Source of the DNA: UBA8515 sp036170795
GTDB lineage: Bacteria > Patescibacteriota > Minisyncoccia > Phycocordibacterales > UBA9973
Length of the DNA: 19,793 bases
Reading direction: 5' to 3'
NCBI GenBank assembly: GCA_036170795.1
Contig: JAVHPX010000014.1
Span: 1-19,793, forward strand
Under the pieces are notes generated by a model, which was given only the letters and a program-made list of their open reading frames with translations, did no database searches and was not told the DNA's origin. How positions within the stretch are numbered: the first letter of the stretch is position 1; every line of letters begins with the position of its first letter. Of this stretch, positions 12,225 through 19,713 are shown piece after piece. A program made the translations under genes and the position numbers.

Positions 12225-14042
12225 ATGAAACCAATCGAAATACGAAATATAGCTATTATTGCTCATGTTGACCATGGTAAAACTACACTTACTGATCAGC
12301 TTATGAAGCAGTGTGGCATGACAGAAGAAGGTACAACTATGGATTCAAATGCGCTCGAACTTGAGCGTGGTATTACTATATATTCTAAAAACACTTCAGT
12401 TAATTATAAAGGTACCAAAATAAATATTGTTGATACTCCAGGGCATGCTGATTTTGGATCTGAAGTTGAGCGTGTTCTTCGTGCGATAGATTCTGTACTT
12501 CTTTTAGTAGATGCTCAAGAAGGTCCAATGCCACAGACTCGTTTCGTATTAAAAAAGTCATTGGAACTTGGATTAAAACCTATTGTTATAATAAATAAGA
12601 TTGATAAGCCAGCTGCTAATCCTGAACGTGTTTATGAAGAGGTTTTAGAACTTTTCCTTGAGCTTGGTGCAAGTGATGCACAAATTGATTTTAAGACTAT
12701 GTATGCTATAGGTCGCCAAGGTATTGCTAAATTACACTTGGATGATGATTCAAAAGATTTAACTCCACTTCTTGATTTAATACTTGCTGAAGTTCCTGAG
12801 GCGTCTGTTGATGCAGATAAACCTTTCCAAGCACAAGTATTTAATCTTGGGTATGATAATTTCTTGGGTCGTCTTGCTATTGCTCGTGCTTATGCTGGTT
12901 CTATTAAAACTGGATCCATTATTTTTATAAAAGATGATAAGGGTAATTCTCGTACGACACGTATTACTAAAATGTTTACCTTTGAAGGTATTGCTAGAAA
13001 AGAAGTTGATATATTATTTACTGGTGATATTGCTATTATCGCAGGTATCCCTGATGTATTTATTGGTGAAACTATTTGTGATAAAACAGAAACTCCTGCT
13101 TTGTCATCTATTGCTATTGATGAGCCAACAATATCTCTTAATTTCTTAGTAAACGATTCTCCCTTTGCTGGACGTGAAGGTAAATACGTAACGAGTCGGC
13201 AGATACGTGAGCGTCTTGAGAAAGAACTTGAGATAAATGTAGGACTTCGTGTAAATTTTGATACTTCTGATGAAGAAGAAATGCAGGAAGGATATCTTGT
13301 ATACGGGCGTGGTGAACTACATATTGCTGTTCTCCTTGAGAATATGCGTCGTGAAGGTTACGAACTTCAAGTATCACAGCCACATGTCATCATCAAAGAA
13401 GAAAATGGTAAAAAACTCGAACCATATGAAGAAGTTACTATTGATGTGCCTAGTGCCTTCTCTGGTGCTGTTATTGAAAAGCTCACTGCGCGTCGTGGAC
13501 TTATCAATGGAATGCATGACAAAGATGGAATTACACGTATGTTTATTGAGTTACCTACTCGAGGTCTTCTTGGTTATAGAGGGCAATTTGTTGTTGATAC
13601 TAAAGGAGAAGGAATATTAGCTTCACAATTTATAGGATTTAAAGAGTATGCTGGTGATATAAAGAAACGTGATGTTGGATCTATGACATCTATGGTTAAT
13701 GGCAAAGTTGTGGATTTCTCTTTATGGACATTACAAGAACGTGGAATACTTTATGTTGAACATGGTGATGAAGTTTATGAAGGTATGGTTATCGGCAATG
13801 TAACGAAAGGAGATGAAATGTCTGTTAATCCGACAAAAGGTAAACAGCTTTCAAATATGCGATCTTCTGGTACAGATGAAGCTGTAAATGTAAAACCATC
13901 ATATAAACTTACGATAGAACGTGCTCTTGAGATAATGGCAGATGATGAGTATCTTGAAATTACACCTAAGAATGTTCGTTTACGTAAAAAGTTTTTAACC
14001 GAACAAAGTAGATCAAAAGCTAAATCGCTCAATAAGAAATAA
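12225..14042 (+). CDS. typA: Ribosome-associated GTPase TypA/BipA
   Basis: A 605-residue translational GTPase of the EF-G family, involved in stress adaptation and 50S assembly. G1 is AHVDHGKT (13-20), the switch segment ERGITI (47-52), G3 DTPGHADF (70-77) and G4 NKID (124-127). The later beta-barrel, the two alpha/beta domains with RGELHIAVL and PTRGLLGYRGQF, and the BipA-specific C-terminal domain with MRSSGTDEA are all recognisable at normal length. It is monocistronic as far as can be seen, with a terminator and promoter upstream and a weak hairpin and the second gap downstream. Confidence 0.98.
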   Translation: MKPIEIRNIAIIAHVDHGKTTLTDQLMKQCGMTEEGTTMDSNALELERGITIYSKNTSVNYKGTKINIVDTPGHADFGSEVERVLRAIDSVLLLVDAQEGPMPQTRFVLKKSLELGLKPIVIINKIDKPAANPERVYEEVLELFLELGASDAQIDFKTMYAIGRQGIAKLHLDDDSKDLTPLLDLILAEVPEASVDADKPFQAQVFNLGYDNFLGRLAIARAYAGSIKTGSIIFIKDDKGNSRTTRITKMFTFEGIARKEVDILFTGDIAIIAGIPDVFIGETICDKTETPALSSIAIDEPTISLNFLVNDSPFAGREGKYVTSRQIRERLEKELEINVGLRVNFDTSDEEEMQEGYLVYGRGELHIAVLLENMRREGYELQVSQPHVIIKEENGKKLEPYEEVTIDVPSAFSGAVIEKLTARRGLINGMHDKDGITRMFIELPTRGLLGYRGQFVVDTKGEGILASQFIGFKEYAGDIKKRDVGSMTSMVNGKVVDFSLWTLQERGILYVEHGDEVYEGMVIGNVTKGDEMSVNPTKGKQLSNMRSSGTDEAVNVKPSYKLTIERALEIMADDEYLEITPKNVRLRKKFLTEQSRSKAKSLNKK

Positions 14043-14043
14043 T

Positions 14044-14066
14044 AAGTTATTTTATTAACTTTTTAT
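14044..14066 (+). terminator. Weak terminator after typA
   Basis: AAGTTA (14044-14049) pairs with TAACTT (14056-14061), running into TTTTT. The stem is short and AT-rich. The region is cut by the N run at 14075. Confidence 0.4.
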
Positions 14067-14074
14067 ATAAAAAG

Positions 14075-14174
14075 NNNNNNNNNNNNNNNNNNNNNNNNNN
14101 NNNNNNNNNNNNNNNNNNNNNNNNNNNNNNNNNNNNNNNNNNNNNNNNNNNNNNNNNNNNNNNNNNNNNNNNNN
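14075..14174. other. Assembly gap (100 N)
   Basis: Exactly 100 N. ATAAAAAG precedes it and ATAAAAAG follows it at once, so the join may sit in a short repeat that broke the assembly. The real gap size is unknown. Confidence 0.98.
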
Positions 14175-14182
14175 ATAAAAAG

Positions 14183-14211
14183 TTGACTTTATTAAATAGT
14201 AATGATATTAT
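14183..14211 (+). promoter_or_regulatory. Promoter of the sigma-4/HARE gene
   Basis: TTGACT (14183-14188) is a near-consensus -35. The spacer is 17 bases, and the -10 is TATTAT (14206-14211), extended by TG at 14203-14204. It is the only promoter in the window with a clear -35. The predicted leader is about 20 bases. Confidence 0.7.
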
Positions 14212-14240
14212 AAAAATTATATATTTATTTTTTAATTCAA

Positions 14241-15272
14241 ATGGCTAATACTATTACATTTAAACCAAAACAAGTTACTAAAAGAATCCTTTCACATTTA
14301 CCAGAACGTGCATATGAAGTCGTTACTAATCGTTTTGGTTTAACTTCTGATTCACAAAGAAAAACCCTAGAAGCTATTGGTAAGAAGTATGGTATTACAC
14401 GTGAGCGTGTTCGTCAGATTGAAAATGCTGCACTTATACTAATACGTAAATCACAAGCTTTTAAAGATGAAAAAGATGTTTTTGAAGAATTAAAGAAATT
14501 AATGCATACACTAGGTGCTATAGTATCTGAGCAAGATTTTCTTAATCATATTTCTAAAGATAAATTGACACAGAATCATATCCATTTATATTTGACTCTT
14601 GGTGATGAATTTATAAAACATAAAGAGGATGATAATTTTAAGAAAAGTTGGAGTGTTGATAGTGATGTTTCTGAAGAAGTTCATAAATCACTTAAAAATT
14701 TATTCGAAAATCTTTCAGATGATGAACTTATATCTGAAGCAGAACTCATTTCTCGATTTCTTGATGAAGTTAAAGAATTGTCTGAACAATATAAGAATGA
14801 AGAGATAGCAAAACGATGGCTTTCTATATCTAAAAATATTAGTCGGAATCCACTAGGAGAATGGGGTAAATCTACATCATCAAGTATTAAAACTCGTGGA
14901 GTAAAAGATTATGCGTTTCTTATGATGCGTAAACATGGTTCTCCTATGCATTTTCGTGAAGTAGCAAAAGCTGTAGCAGCTACTTTTGACAAGAAATGTC
15001 ATACTGCGACATGTCACAATGAACTTATTAAAGATAAAAGGTTTATCCTTGTTGGTCGTGGTATTTATGCTTTATCTGAATGGGGTTATAAATCAGGTGT
15101 TGTTAGAGATGTTATTAAAGAGCTTTTAAAAAAGAATGGTCAAATGTCTAAAGAAGATATTCTTGATCAAGTTATGAAAGAACGTTATCTTAAGAAAAAT
15201 ACTATTTTAGTTAATTTACAAAACTCTAAGTATTTTAACAAAAATAAAAATGGACTCTATACGATAGTATAG
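14241..15272 (+). CDS. Sigma-region-4 and HARE-HTH DNA-binding protein, putative RNA polymerase-associated regulator
   Basis: 343 residues. Residues 21-71 read as a sigma-70 region 4: TLEAIGKKYGITRERVRQIE (42-61), the helix-turn-helix that contacts -35 DNA and the RNA polymerase beta flap. Regions 2 and 3 are absent, so it cannot open promoters by itself. Residues about 220-283 fit a HARE-HTH domain, the winged helix of RNA polymerase delta, with SPMHFREVAKAV and VGRGIYALSEWG. A further winged-helix-like unit ends the protein (285-343, ending NGLYTIV). The middle (78-205) is mostly helical and unrecognised. The basic HTH and modular build suggest a polymerase-bound transcription modulator. 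It has its own promoter and terminator. Confidence 0.82.
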   Translation: MANTITFKPKQVTKRILSHLPERAYEVVTNRFGLTSDSQRKTLEAIGKKYGITRERVRQIENAALILIRKSQAFKDEKDVFEELKKLMHTLGAIVSEQDFLNHISKDKLTQNHIHLYLTLGDEFIKHKEDDNFKKSWSVDSDVSEEVHKSLKNLFENLSDDELISEAELISRFLDEVKELSEQYKNEEIAKRWLSISKNISRNPLGEWGKSTSSSIKTRGVKDYAFLMMRKHGSPMHFREVAKAVAATFDKKCHTATCHNELIKDKRFILVGRGIYALSEWGYKSGVVRDVIKELLKKNGQMSKEDILDQVMKERYLKKNTILVNLQNSKYFNKNKNGLYTIV

Positions 15273-15278
15273 TTTTTA

Positions 15279-15309
15279 ACCCTGACATTCTAGTCGGGGT
15301 TTTATTTTT
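15279..15309 (+). terminator. Intrinsic terminator after the sigma-4/HARE gene
   Basis: AACCCTGAC (15279-15287) pairs with GTCGGGGTT (15294-15302) over nine positions with one wobble, around a 6-base loop, followed by a T-rich tail. It is the strongest terminator in the window. Confidence 0.88.
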
Positions 15310-15313
15310 CCTG

Positions 15314-15322
15314 TGATATAAT
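15314..15322 (+). promoter_or_regulatory. Extended -10 promoter of the membrane-protein operon
   Basis: TG (15314-15315), A and a consensus TATAAT (15317-15322) lie just past the terminator. Six bases later is an ATG (15329) that opens a 10-codon ORF. The operon likely covers that ORF, the VirB4-N-like gene, mltG, the methyltransferase and mnmA, since no further terminator is seen. Confidence 0.65.
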
Positions 15323-15328
15323 AAGATT

Positions 15329-15361
15329 ATGTATCAGAAAGTAAAGTATTCTACAAATTAA
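15329..15361 (+). CDS. Candidate 10-residue leader peptide
   Basis: ATG at 15329 opens MYQKVKYSTN and stops with TAA at 15359-15361, one base before the ATG of the next gene. Its ATG is where a transcript from the TGaTATAAT promoter would begin, so it would be read as a leaderless ORF. Ribosomes ending here could restart on the next gene. It may instead be an untranslated leader that is open by chance, since ten codons is short. It is not rich in any one amino acid, so classic attenuation is unlikely. Confidence 0.35.
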   Translation: MYQKVKYSTN

Positions 15362-15362
15362 T

Positions 15363-16661
15363 ATGATTATAGATTTTTTTGCTTCACATAATTTTAATAT
15401 TTTGCAATTATTAATTGTAACTATTGGGTATTTAATGCCTATCCCTCTTGCTTTTGTAGCTCTTCGTTTGTGGCATCACTATAGGCAAGAACGCTTTATT
15501 ATGGGTATCAAATGGGTATTACTTGAAGTGCAGGTTCCTCGTGATGTTATTAAGTCCCCAGCTGCTATGGAGTTAATATTTTCTAATGCTTTTTATCACA
15601 AAAGTAATAAAGGTTTTTGGGAACAATATATACAAGGTGCGCCATGGTTTTGGTTTTCTCTAGAGATTGCATCTATTGATGGTAAGGTTCATTTTTTTAT
15701 TCGGACACCTACCCGCATGCGTGAATTAATAGAAACACAGATTTATGCTCAATATCCACAAGCAAAAGTTGTACAAGCAGATGATTACACTTTGTGTGTA
15801 CCTCAATATAGGAAAAATGGAGATTGGGAAATGTGGGGCTGTGAATTTAATAAATTAAAAGCTGATTTTCTTCCTATTCGTACTTATCGTGATATGGAAG
15901 AAATGGATAGTGGAACGAAAGAAGAATATAAGATTGATCCGATTACACCTCTCATAGAGTTTCTTGGATCCCTTCCTAGGGGTCAGCAGATGTGGGTACA
16001 AATAGTGATAAGACAAAATATAAAGATGTACCATAGTCACAAGACTGGAAAACATGTTGATTTCTACACTGCCACATTTGAGTTTATAGAAACTTTACTA
16101 AAACCTTATTCTAGAACTCAAAAGTATGAAGATTCTCCCGGCCAATTTGGTCTTGATCTTCGTACTCCTGAGTTCCTTAAAAATAAGGTTAAAGTTGTGA
16201 CTGAAAATGCCAGTTTGATCCACTTTGACTGTGGTATTCGTATTGTTACTTTGTCACATAAAAAATTATGTACAGAGGAGCAGTTTAATAATTTACGTCG
16301 TGCCTCTCGTCTTATTTGGCGTCAATATGCTCAGCCAGATATAAATGAATTAAATCGTATAAATTCAACCCAGTTTGATGCGCCGTGGTCTGACCCGACA
16401 GGACTTGCTTTGACTAAATATAAGAAAAGGACTTTAGACTTTTATCGTATGAGAACATTTTTCCATCCACCACTTCAGTACTCAGTAGAGTATCCAAAAC
16501 TCTTTTCAGCTTTTTTCCCGTCGGGTTCTCCTAAAATATTTGTAATGTCTTCTCGTGAGCTCGCAACCATTTTTCATTTTCCTGGTATGGTTTCAGAGAC
16601 ACCAAGCTTCAAGCGCCTTGAATCAAAGATAGCAAAACCACCTGCAAATTTGCCTTTATAA
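15363..16661 (+). CDS. Membrane protein resembling the N-terminal half of VirB4/HerA-type ATPases, without ATPase domain
   Basis: 432 residues with one hydrophobic N-terminal segment (about 12-36), then a soluble region. The run FSLEIASIDGKVHFFIRTP (98-116) followed by IETQIYAQYPQAKV (123-136) is the pattern I associate with the non-ATPase part of VirB4/TraC-like conjugation ATPases and related proteins of Patescibacteria (I recall the label DUF8128, unverified). The end, ELATIFHFPG (399-408) then KPPANLP (425-431), resembles the linker that in fused members precedes the Walker A domain. Here the protein stops at that point and mltG begins one base later, so any partner ATPase is encoded elsewhere or lost. 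A role in a type IV secretion or DNA-transfer apparatus is possible, not shown. Confidence 0.6.
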   Translation: MIIDFFASHNFNILQLLIVTIGYLMPIPLAFVALRLWHHYRQERFIMGIKWVLLEVQVPRDVIKSPAAMELIFSNAFYHKSNKGFWEQYIQGAPWFWFSLEIASIDGKVHFFIRTPTRMRELIETQIYAQYPQAKVVQADDYTLCVPQYRKNGDWEMWGCEFNKLKADFLPIRTYRDMEEMDSGTKEEYKIDPITPLIEFLGSLPRGQQMWVQIVIRQNIKMYHSHKTGKHVDFYTATFEFIETLLKPYSRTQKYEDSPGQFGLDLRTPEFLKNKVKVVTENASLIHFDCGIRIVTLSHKKLCTEEQFNNLRRASRLIWRQYAQPDINELNRINSTQFDAPWSDPTGLALTKYKKRTLDFYRMRTFFHPPLQYSVEYPKLFSAFFPSGSPKIFVMSSRELATIFHFPGMVSETPSFKRLESKIAKPPANLPL

Positions 16662-16662
16662 T

Positions 16663-17568
16663 ATGTCGAACTATTTTAATTTTCACAAGATAGTATATTT
16701 TTTGTTTTTTGTTTTTTTTCTTGTAATTTCAGGATATTATTTTATATCTGCTCCGACAAATAATAGAAGTATTGCAAATAGACAGCCAACCATAATTCAT
16801 ATTGAACGAAAAGAATCACTTGATGCTATTGCTCTAGATTTAGAGAGTAAAAATATTATACGTTATCATTTTGTATTAAAAATATTTATTACAATATTTA
16901 ATTTAGATAGACAAATAGAAAGAGGAGATTATCTTTTTGATAAAAATGTGTCTACGTTAAATGTAGCTTGGATGCTAGCTCGAGGTGATCATCATATTAA
17001 TCCTATAAAAATTACCTTTAAAGAAGGAATAACAAATATAGAAATGGCGACTATTCTGTCAGATAAATTGATTAGTTTTCGGAGAGATTTATTTTTATCA
17101 GATAAACGTTCTTTACAAGGATATTTATTTCCTGATACATATTTTTTCTTTCCAATGACAACCTCAAATGAGGTAATTGATGAAATGTCAACTAATTTTA
17201 TAAAACGTATTAGACCATTAAAAGAAGATATTATAAATTCTAATCATACTTTAGGTGATATTATTATTATGGCTTCAATTATAGAGAAGGAAGCGAAAGG
17301 TAAAGATGATGCTTCAATTATATCTGGTATATTATGGAAAAGAATTGAACGCGGTATGTTGCTACAAGTTGATGCTGTAAAAGAAACATATAACAAAAAT
17401 GGTCTTCCTAAAGAAGCTATATCAAATCCAGGAATAATTTCAATTGAGGCCGCTATTCATCCAGTAGATTCATCATATTTATTTTATCTTCATGATAAGA
17501 ATGGATTAGCTCATTTTGCAAAGACATTTGCAGAACATAAAAGTAATATTAATAAATATCTTAAATAG
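16663..17568 (+). CDS. mltG: Endolytic murein transglycosylase MltG
   Basis: A 301-residue YceG-family enzyme that cuts nascent glycan strands and sets their length. One membrane helix (about 9-30) anchors it, and a LysM-like region follows (about 43-110). In the catalytic domain GYLFPDTYFF (153-162) and IIMASIIEKEA (201-211) are diagnostic, with E208 the expected catalytic acid. ISNPGIISIEAAIHP (253-267) and HFAKTFAEH (284-292) complete the signature. The loop after DAVKETYNKNG is shorter than usual. It starts one base after the VirB4-N-like gene and ends one base before the methyltransferase, so it is part of a tight operon. With MreB and the lysozyme-like gene it belongs to the wall-building set. 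Confidence 0.93.
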   Translation: MSNYFNFHKIVYFLFFVFFLVISGYYFISAPTNNRSIANRQPTIIHIERKESLDAIALDLESKNIIRYHFVLKIFITIFNLDRQIERGDYLFDKNVSTLNVAWMLARGDHHINPIKITFKEGITNIEMATILSDKLISFRRDLFLSDKRSLQGYLFPDTYFFFPMTTSNEVIDEMSTNFIKRIRPLKEDIINSNHTLGDIIIMASIIEKEAKGKDDASIISGILWKRIERGMLLQVDAVKETYNKNGLPKEAISNPGIISIEAAIHPVDSSYLFYLHDKNGLAHFAKTFAEHKSNINKYLK

Positions 17569-17569
17569 T

Positions 17570-18499
17570 ATGATACTTAAAATTATAAAACAAAAAGAAT
17601 ATGAATTGCTTGATACTGGTGATGGTTTAAAACTTGAAAGATATGGGGAGTTTACTCTTGTGCGTCCAGACCCTGAGGCTCTTTGGAAAAAGTCATTATC
17701 TGAGAGTGTCTGGAAAAATGCTGATTTGCAATTTGTACGTAATGGTAATAAAACAAAATGGATTAAAAAAGTAGGAATACCTACTAATTGGAATATCTCT
17801 TTTGGTAATTTAAATTTTATTATTGCACCATCATCATTTAAACATACAGGACTTTTTCCTGAACAACTACCAAACTGGCAATGGATGGAGAAAATAATTA
17901 CTAATTACAAATTACTAATTAATAATGAAGAGAGCGGAAAAAGGACGGTTCTTAAGGGAGCCCAAGAACCGTCCTTGAGGAGCGTATCAGTATTGAATTT
18001 ATTTGCATACACTGGTGGCGCGACACTTGCATGTGCGTGTGCTGGTGCCGAAGTTTGCCATGTTGATGGCTCAAAGACTGCTGTCGCGTGGGCACGAAAG
18101 AATGCAGAACTCTCGGATCTTGGTGATGCACCAATCAGATGGATAGTCGATGATGTGTTGATGTTCTTAAAGAGAGAAATAAAACGTGGTCGTAGGTATG
18201 ATGCAATCATAATGGATCCACCATCATTTGGTCATGGCCCGAAAGATGAATTATGGAAAATAGAAGTACATTTTTTAGAACTTATGAAATTATGTCAGGA
18301 AATACTTTCAGATAAACCACTATTTATTCTTATAAATGGCTACACTGCTGGATATTCACCAATAACTTACGAAAATAATCTAAAAGATATGATTAAAAAT
18401 AAAGGTGGAAAGATTGAAATAGGAGAGCTTGCGATTGAGCAATCAAATTCTCTAAAATTACTACCTTGTGGTATATTTGCGAGATGGCAAAGAATCTAG
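17570..18499 (+). CDS. Class I SAM-dependent methyltransferase, rRNA-type (RlmI/RlmL-C-like)
   Basis: 309 residues. The SAM-binding motif LNLFAYTGGATL (142-153) and the catalytic-face motif DPPSFGHG (216-223) match the Methyltrans_SAM family that includes RlmI and the RlmK part of RlmL, which methylate 23S rRNA. LLPCGIFARW (297-306) is the usual end. The N-terminal part (1-110), with FPEQLPNWQW before the Rossmann fold, is also family-like. The exact target base cannot be told. The frame is open 18 codons further upstream, but the ATG at 17570 is one base after mltG and gives a natural N terminus. Codons 124-136, between the two domains, are a perfect palindrome absent from relatives as far as I can judge. 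mnmA overlaps its last 16 bases. Confidence 0.87.
   Translation: MILKIIKQKEYELLDTGDGLKLERYGEFTLVRPDPEALWKKSLSESVWKNADLQFVRNGNKTKWIKKVGIPTNWNISFGNLNFIIAPSSFKHTGLFPEQLPNWQWMEKIITNYKLLINNEESGKRTVLKGAQEPSLRSVSVLNLFAYTGGATLACACAGAEVCHVDGSKTAVAWARKNAELSDLGDAPIRWIVDDVLMFLKREIKRGRRYDAIIMDPPSFGHGPKDELWKIEVHFLELMKLCQEILSDKPLFILINGYTAGYSPITYENNLKDMIKNKGGKIEIGELAIEQSNSLKLLPCGIFARWQRI
17941..17976. repeat. Palindromic element A inside the methyltransferase gene
   Basis: AAGGACGGTTCTT (17941-17953) and AAGAACCGTCCTT (17964-17976) are exact 13-base inverted repeats around AAGGGAGCCC. The 36-base unit is twelve codons, in frame, and visibly richer in G and C than the surrounding gene. GTCCTTGAGGAGCG at 17971-17984 recurs with one mismatch, inverted, in element B inside mnmA. 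Confidence 0.8.
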
Positions 18500-19704
18500 A
18501 TAAAACTGTATTCGTTGGAGTGTCGGGTGGAGTAGATTCATCCGTATCAGCTGCTATTCTCAAAGACCAAGGATATAATGTCGTTGGGGTTTTTATTCGT
18601 ACGTGGACACCAGATTTTATAGAATGTACTTGGCGCAATGAGCGTAGGGATGCAATGCGAGTATGTGCGCATCTTTCTATTCCATTTCTTGAATGTGATG
18701 CTGAAGATGCCTATAAGAAAGGTGTAGCCGATTATATGATAGAAGAATATAAGAAAGGGAATACTCCCAATCCCGATGTAATGTGTAATCGCGAAGTGAA
18801 GTTTGGAGTATTTTGGAAATTTGCGAAAGAGCATGGCGCGGACTTTATTGCGACAGGACATTATGCAAGCATAAATTTACTTCTTGAGAATAGCTCCTTT
18901 CAAAGCTCCTTAACCCCATTCCTCGCTAAAGCTCAGAACGGCACGCCCCCACCCGTCGCTTCTCAAGGACTATTCTCACTTCGTAAATCACCAGATATAT
19001 CAAAAGACCAAGTATATTTTTTGTGGACTCTTACTCAAGAAGACTTAGCACATGTATTATTTCCTGTTGGTTATCTCAAAAAAACTGAAGTTAGAAAATT
19101 GGCAGAAAAATATAAACTTCCAACAGCCACAAAAAAAGATAGCCAAGGTGTCTGCTTCTTGGGACCACTTGATATGAAAGATTTCTTAAAACATTATATT
19201 AAATCTGAAAAAGGAGATGTATTGAATGAAAAAGGTGAAGTAGTAGGACATCATGACGGAGCAGTATTTTTTACGCTTGGGGAAAGGCATGGATTTACAA
19301 TAACTAAAAAAAGTTCACAAGATGAGCCTTGTTATATAGTGAGCAAAGATATGAAAACTAATAGTATAACTATATCTTTCGACAAAACTCTTTCCTTGAA
19401 AGACACAGATAATTCCTTGGTAGGAATTTCCTCTGCTCACGCTGGTCGTGCTGTGCAAGTTCTTTCAAACCAAGAGTTTTGTCTTCAGATAAAAAATACC
19501 AACTGGATTTCTGGAGCACCAGAAGAGGGTAAAGACTATACTATGCAAATTCGTTATCACGGAGAACTTATAAATTGCCAAATAAAATTACTAGAAAATC
19601 AAAAAGCACAAATTATTTGTGTTAAAGATATTTTAGTAGACAAAGGCCAGTCAATTGTCCTATATGACAAAGATGTTTGCCTAGGGGGTGGTATTGTGGA
19701 ATAA
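18484..19704 (+). CDS. mnmA: tRNA-specific 2-thiouridylase MnmA
   Basis: A 406-residue ATP pyrophosphatase that installs the 2-thio group on U34 of Glu, Gln and Lys tRNAs. PP-loop GVSGGVDSS (12-20), catalytic cysteine C101 in NPDVMCNREVKFG, GHYA (125-128), KDQVYFL (174-180), the second cysteine C224 in KDSQGVCFLG, and the terminal CLGGGIVE are all present. The start at 18484 is preferred over an in-frame ATG six codons earlier because it gives the standard MAKNxDKTVFVGVSGG-type beginning. It overlaps the methyltransferase by 16 bases. Between GHYA and KDQ the protein is about 25 residues longer than E. coli MnmA. That extra stretch (about 135-165, rich in Ser and Pro) is encoded by palindromic element B. 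Both cysteines and the PP-loop remain intact, so activity is expected. Confidence 0.95.
   Translation: MAKNLDKTVFVGVSGGVDSSVSAAILKDQGYNVVGVFIRTWTPDFIECTWRNERRDAMRVCAHLSIPFLECDAEDAYKKGVADYMIEEYKKGNTPNPDVMCNREVKFGVFWKFAKEHGADFIATGHYASINLLLENSSFQSSLTPFLAKAQNGTPPPVASQGLFSLRKSPDISKDQVYFLWTLTQEDLAHVLFPVGYLKKTEVRKLAEKYKLPTATKKDSQGVCFLGPLDMKDFLKHYIKSEKGDVLNEKGEVVGHHDGAVFFTLGERHGFTITKKSSQDEPCYIVSKDMKTNSITISFDKTLSLKDTDNSLVGISSAHAGRAVQVLSNQEFCLQIKNTNWISGAPEEGKDYTMQIRYHGELINCQIKLLENQKAQIICVKDILVDKGQSIVLYDKDVCLGGGIVE
18886..18977. repeat. Palindromic element B inside mnmA
   Basis: The ends GAGAATAG (18886-18893) and CTATTCTC (18970-18977) are exact inverted repeats, and TCCTT/AAGGA extend the stem by five pairs across one bulged C. 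The interior is C- and G-rich (a run of ACGCCCCCACCCG), unlike flanking mnmA. CGCTTCTCAAGGAC (18957-18970) matches the complement of element A's GTCCTTGAGGAGCG at 13 of 14 positions. It encodes the extra loop of MnmA. Confidence 0.72.
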
Positions 19705-19713
19705 TATAATTAT

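Noticed and set aside
13258..13620. A 120-codon alternative-frame ORF inside typA
   Set aside because: It lies wholly within the strongly conserved typA frame and shows no family features of its own.
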